NCBI GenBank assembly: GCA_016235225.1
Contig: JACRLS010000313.1
Span: 1 to 6,178, forward strand
Direction of reading: 5' to 3'
Length of the DNA stretch: 6,178 nucleotides
From: Nitrospirota bacterium
Lineage (GTDB): Bacteria; Nitrospirota; Nitrospiria; Nitrospirales; Nitrospiraceae
Made by a program: the position numbers and the translations under genes. Shown one piece after another: positions 5,408 through 6,178 of the stretch; position 1 is the stretch's first letter; the number at the start of each line of letters is the position of its first letter. The notes under the pieces were generated by a model, which made no database searches, was not told where the DNA came from, and saw only the letters and a list, made by a program, of their open reading frames with translations.

Positions 5408-5671
5408 GGACGCGCAGGCGCGCTTGCGGTCGCAGCCATCGTGGGGAAGCTCGTCTCAGGTTGGGGGGCGATGGGGCCGTCGGTGAACCGGCTCGCGATT
5501 GGCGTCGGGATGCTGCCCCGCGGTGAAGTCGGATTGATCTTTGCGGGCGTCGGCCTCTCCCATCACATCATCGCGCCCGGCGAATACAGCGCGCTGCTCT
5601 TCGTGATCGTGCTGACCACCTTCCTCGCGCCGATCCTGCTGAAGCGGGTCTATCGCCCGCAAGCAGCGTGA
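5408..5671 (+). pseudogene. 5'-truncated cation/proton antiporter (CPA2 family), C-terminal membrane part only
   Basis: The frame ending at TGA 5669-5671 encodes about 87 residues that match the last transmembrane segments of a monovalent cation:proton antiporter-2 (Na+/H+ or K+/H+ exchanger). These are ALAVAAIVGKLVSGW, then RLAIGVGMLPRGEVGLIFAGVGL with the family's PRGEV motif, then YSALLFVIVLTTFLAPILLK. A full protein has ten or more such helices and the N-terminal ones are absent. An upstream in-frame GTG at 5345 would give 108 residues, but its first 20 codons do not look like antiporter and are antisense to the HsdS-like remnant. There is no promoter or ribosome site. It is best read as a dead fragment joined to foreign DNA near 5400-5415. 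Confidence 0.72.
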
Positions 5672-5791
5672 GCCCGCTACGACAGCGATCCGAGTGTTCC
5701 GGCCGGACCAATTCCGAGATATTCTTGTGCGCGAGAGCACAAGGAGCTGGAATGCTTCCGGCAGGTCCGCGCTCTCTCCTCCAAATCGGGA
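5672..5791. other. Short non-coding gap with hairpins
   Basis: Between the antiporter remnant and the end of the minus-strand nucleotidyltransferase-like gene I see no credible gene. A perfect 7-bp inverted repeat (CTTGTGC at 5724-5730, GCACAAG at 5737-5743, six-base loop) and a 10-bp palindrome (TCCGGCCGGA at 5698-5707) are present. Neither is followed by a U-tract in either direction, so terminator function for the minus-strand gene is possible but weakly supported. Confidence 0.4.
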
Positions 5792-6178
5792 TCAGCCGGC
5801 GATCAGATCCTGCCATGCGGCCGATAGGCCAACCGTGTCGGCGAGGGCAGAGACCGCCTGTTGTTCGGCCTGCGTGGGTTGGCGCACGGCGAGAATCTGT
5901 CGGGCATCAAGCAGGTCTTGCGGCCCGCCGGCATACAACTTCATGAGGACGAGGGCCGGCCAGGCCACCACTCGCACCGTGCACCCAAACACCGGGAGCA
6001 ATTCCACTTCCTGAAAAATGATGGCATCCCAGGGCGAGGGCAGCAGCACCATTTGAACGGGGACCGGGAGGTCATTGACGGGGACGCTGGCTCGAAACAC
6101 CCCTCGGAGGGGATCATCCGGTTCGCCGGGTTGAAAGTCGGCATGGAGGTGGCGTGACAACGCCTCAGGGTTGGCAGA
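5792..6178 (-). CDS. Nucleotidyltransferase-like protein (AbiEii-like guess), C-terminal part, runs off the window
   Basis: The frame is open to the right edge and the last 128 residues are seen. The segment VAWPALVLMKLYAGGPQDLLDARQILAV resembles the region after the catalytic domain in nucleotidyltransferase-fold proteins of TA and abortive-infection systems (AbiEii-type or DUF6036-like), which have 'L...K..AG...D..D...LL'. The preceding DLPVPVQMVLLPSPWDAIIFQ could be the strand carrying the third acidic position, although here the aspartate is replaced (VQMVLL). The diagnostic GS...R.D motif would lie outside the window. A TTG at 6160 could serve as a start but the frame continues upstream in the same protein style (SANPEALSRHLHADF), so the gene very probably begins beyond the edge. 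The family call is a guess from pattern; whether it acts as toxin, antitoxin or resistance gene is unknown. Confidence 0.5.
   Translation of the reverse strand, partial: SANPEALSRHLHADFQPGEPDDPLRGVFRASVPVNDLPVPVQMVLLPSPWDAIIFQEVELLPVFGCTVRVVAWPALVLMKLYAGGPQDLLDARQILAVRQPTQAEQQAVSALADTVGLSAAWQDLIAG

Noticed and set aside
5345..5671. Intact 108-residue membrane protein starting at the GTG at 5345
   Set aside because: The first 20 codons do not fit the antiporter family and lack a ribosome site; the remainder is clearly the C-terminal end of a much larger protein.

Overview
This is a high-GC bacterial window of 6,178 bases. The gene content and protein style (RimO, PurU, a gamma-carbonic-anhydrase-like protein, and a VapBC45-like module with a DUF433 antitoxin) would fit a Nitrospira-type or related environmental bacterium. 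That assignment is an inference from memory of the families, not a database result.

The left half (1-3258) is ordinary housekeeping DNA. It opens with the last 26 codons of a plus-strand gene that looks like a Do/HtrA-type PDZ protease, followed by a strong, nearly perfectly palindromic terminator that can serve both strands. Then come two minus-strand genes: purU (formyltetrahydrofolate deformylase) and, upstream of it, rimO (ribosomal protein S12 methylthiotransferase). The roughly 170 bp between them holds a dense cluster of GC-rich inverted repeats. rimO is divergent from a gamma-carbonic-anhydrase-family gene. The intergenic region between them carries two back-to-back promoter-like sequences whose -10 boxes sit 6-8 bases from the start codons, suggesting that both transcripts are leaderless.

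The middle (3259-4069) holds an unrecognised minus-strand protein with a methyltransferase-like glycine-rich motif. It converges on the carbonic-anhydrase-like gene.

The right part (4070-6178) is accessory in character. A clear sigma70-type promoter, embedded in inverted repeats, drives a two-gene toxin-antitoxin operon. The antitoxin has an N-terminal helix-turn-helix and a C-terminal DUF433 domain. The toxin is a PIN-like nuclease of the VapC45 type, and its reading frame overlaps the antitoxin's. Immediately downstream is a scar of gene remnants. One is an apparent C-terminal tail of a type I restriction specificity subunit on the minus strand. It abuts, at about 5400-5415, the C-terminal end of a CPA2-type cation/proton antiporter on the plus strand. 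The window closes with the C-terminal part of a nucleotidyltransferase-like protein (AbiEii-like guess) on the minus strand, which runs off the right edge.

Taken together, the window moves from conserved chromosomal genes into a defence/toxin island containing one apparently intact TA module and decayed pieces. I see no tRNA, rRNA, CRISPR array or transposase gene.
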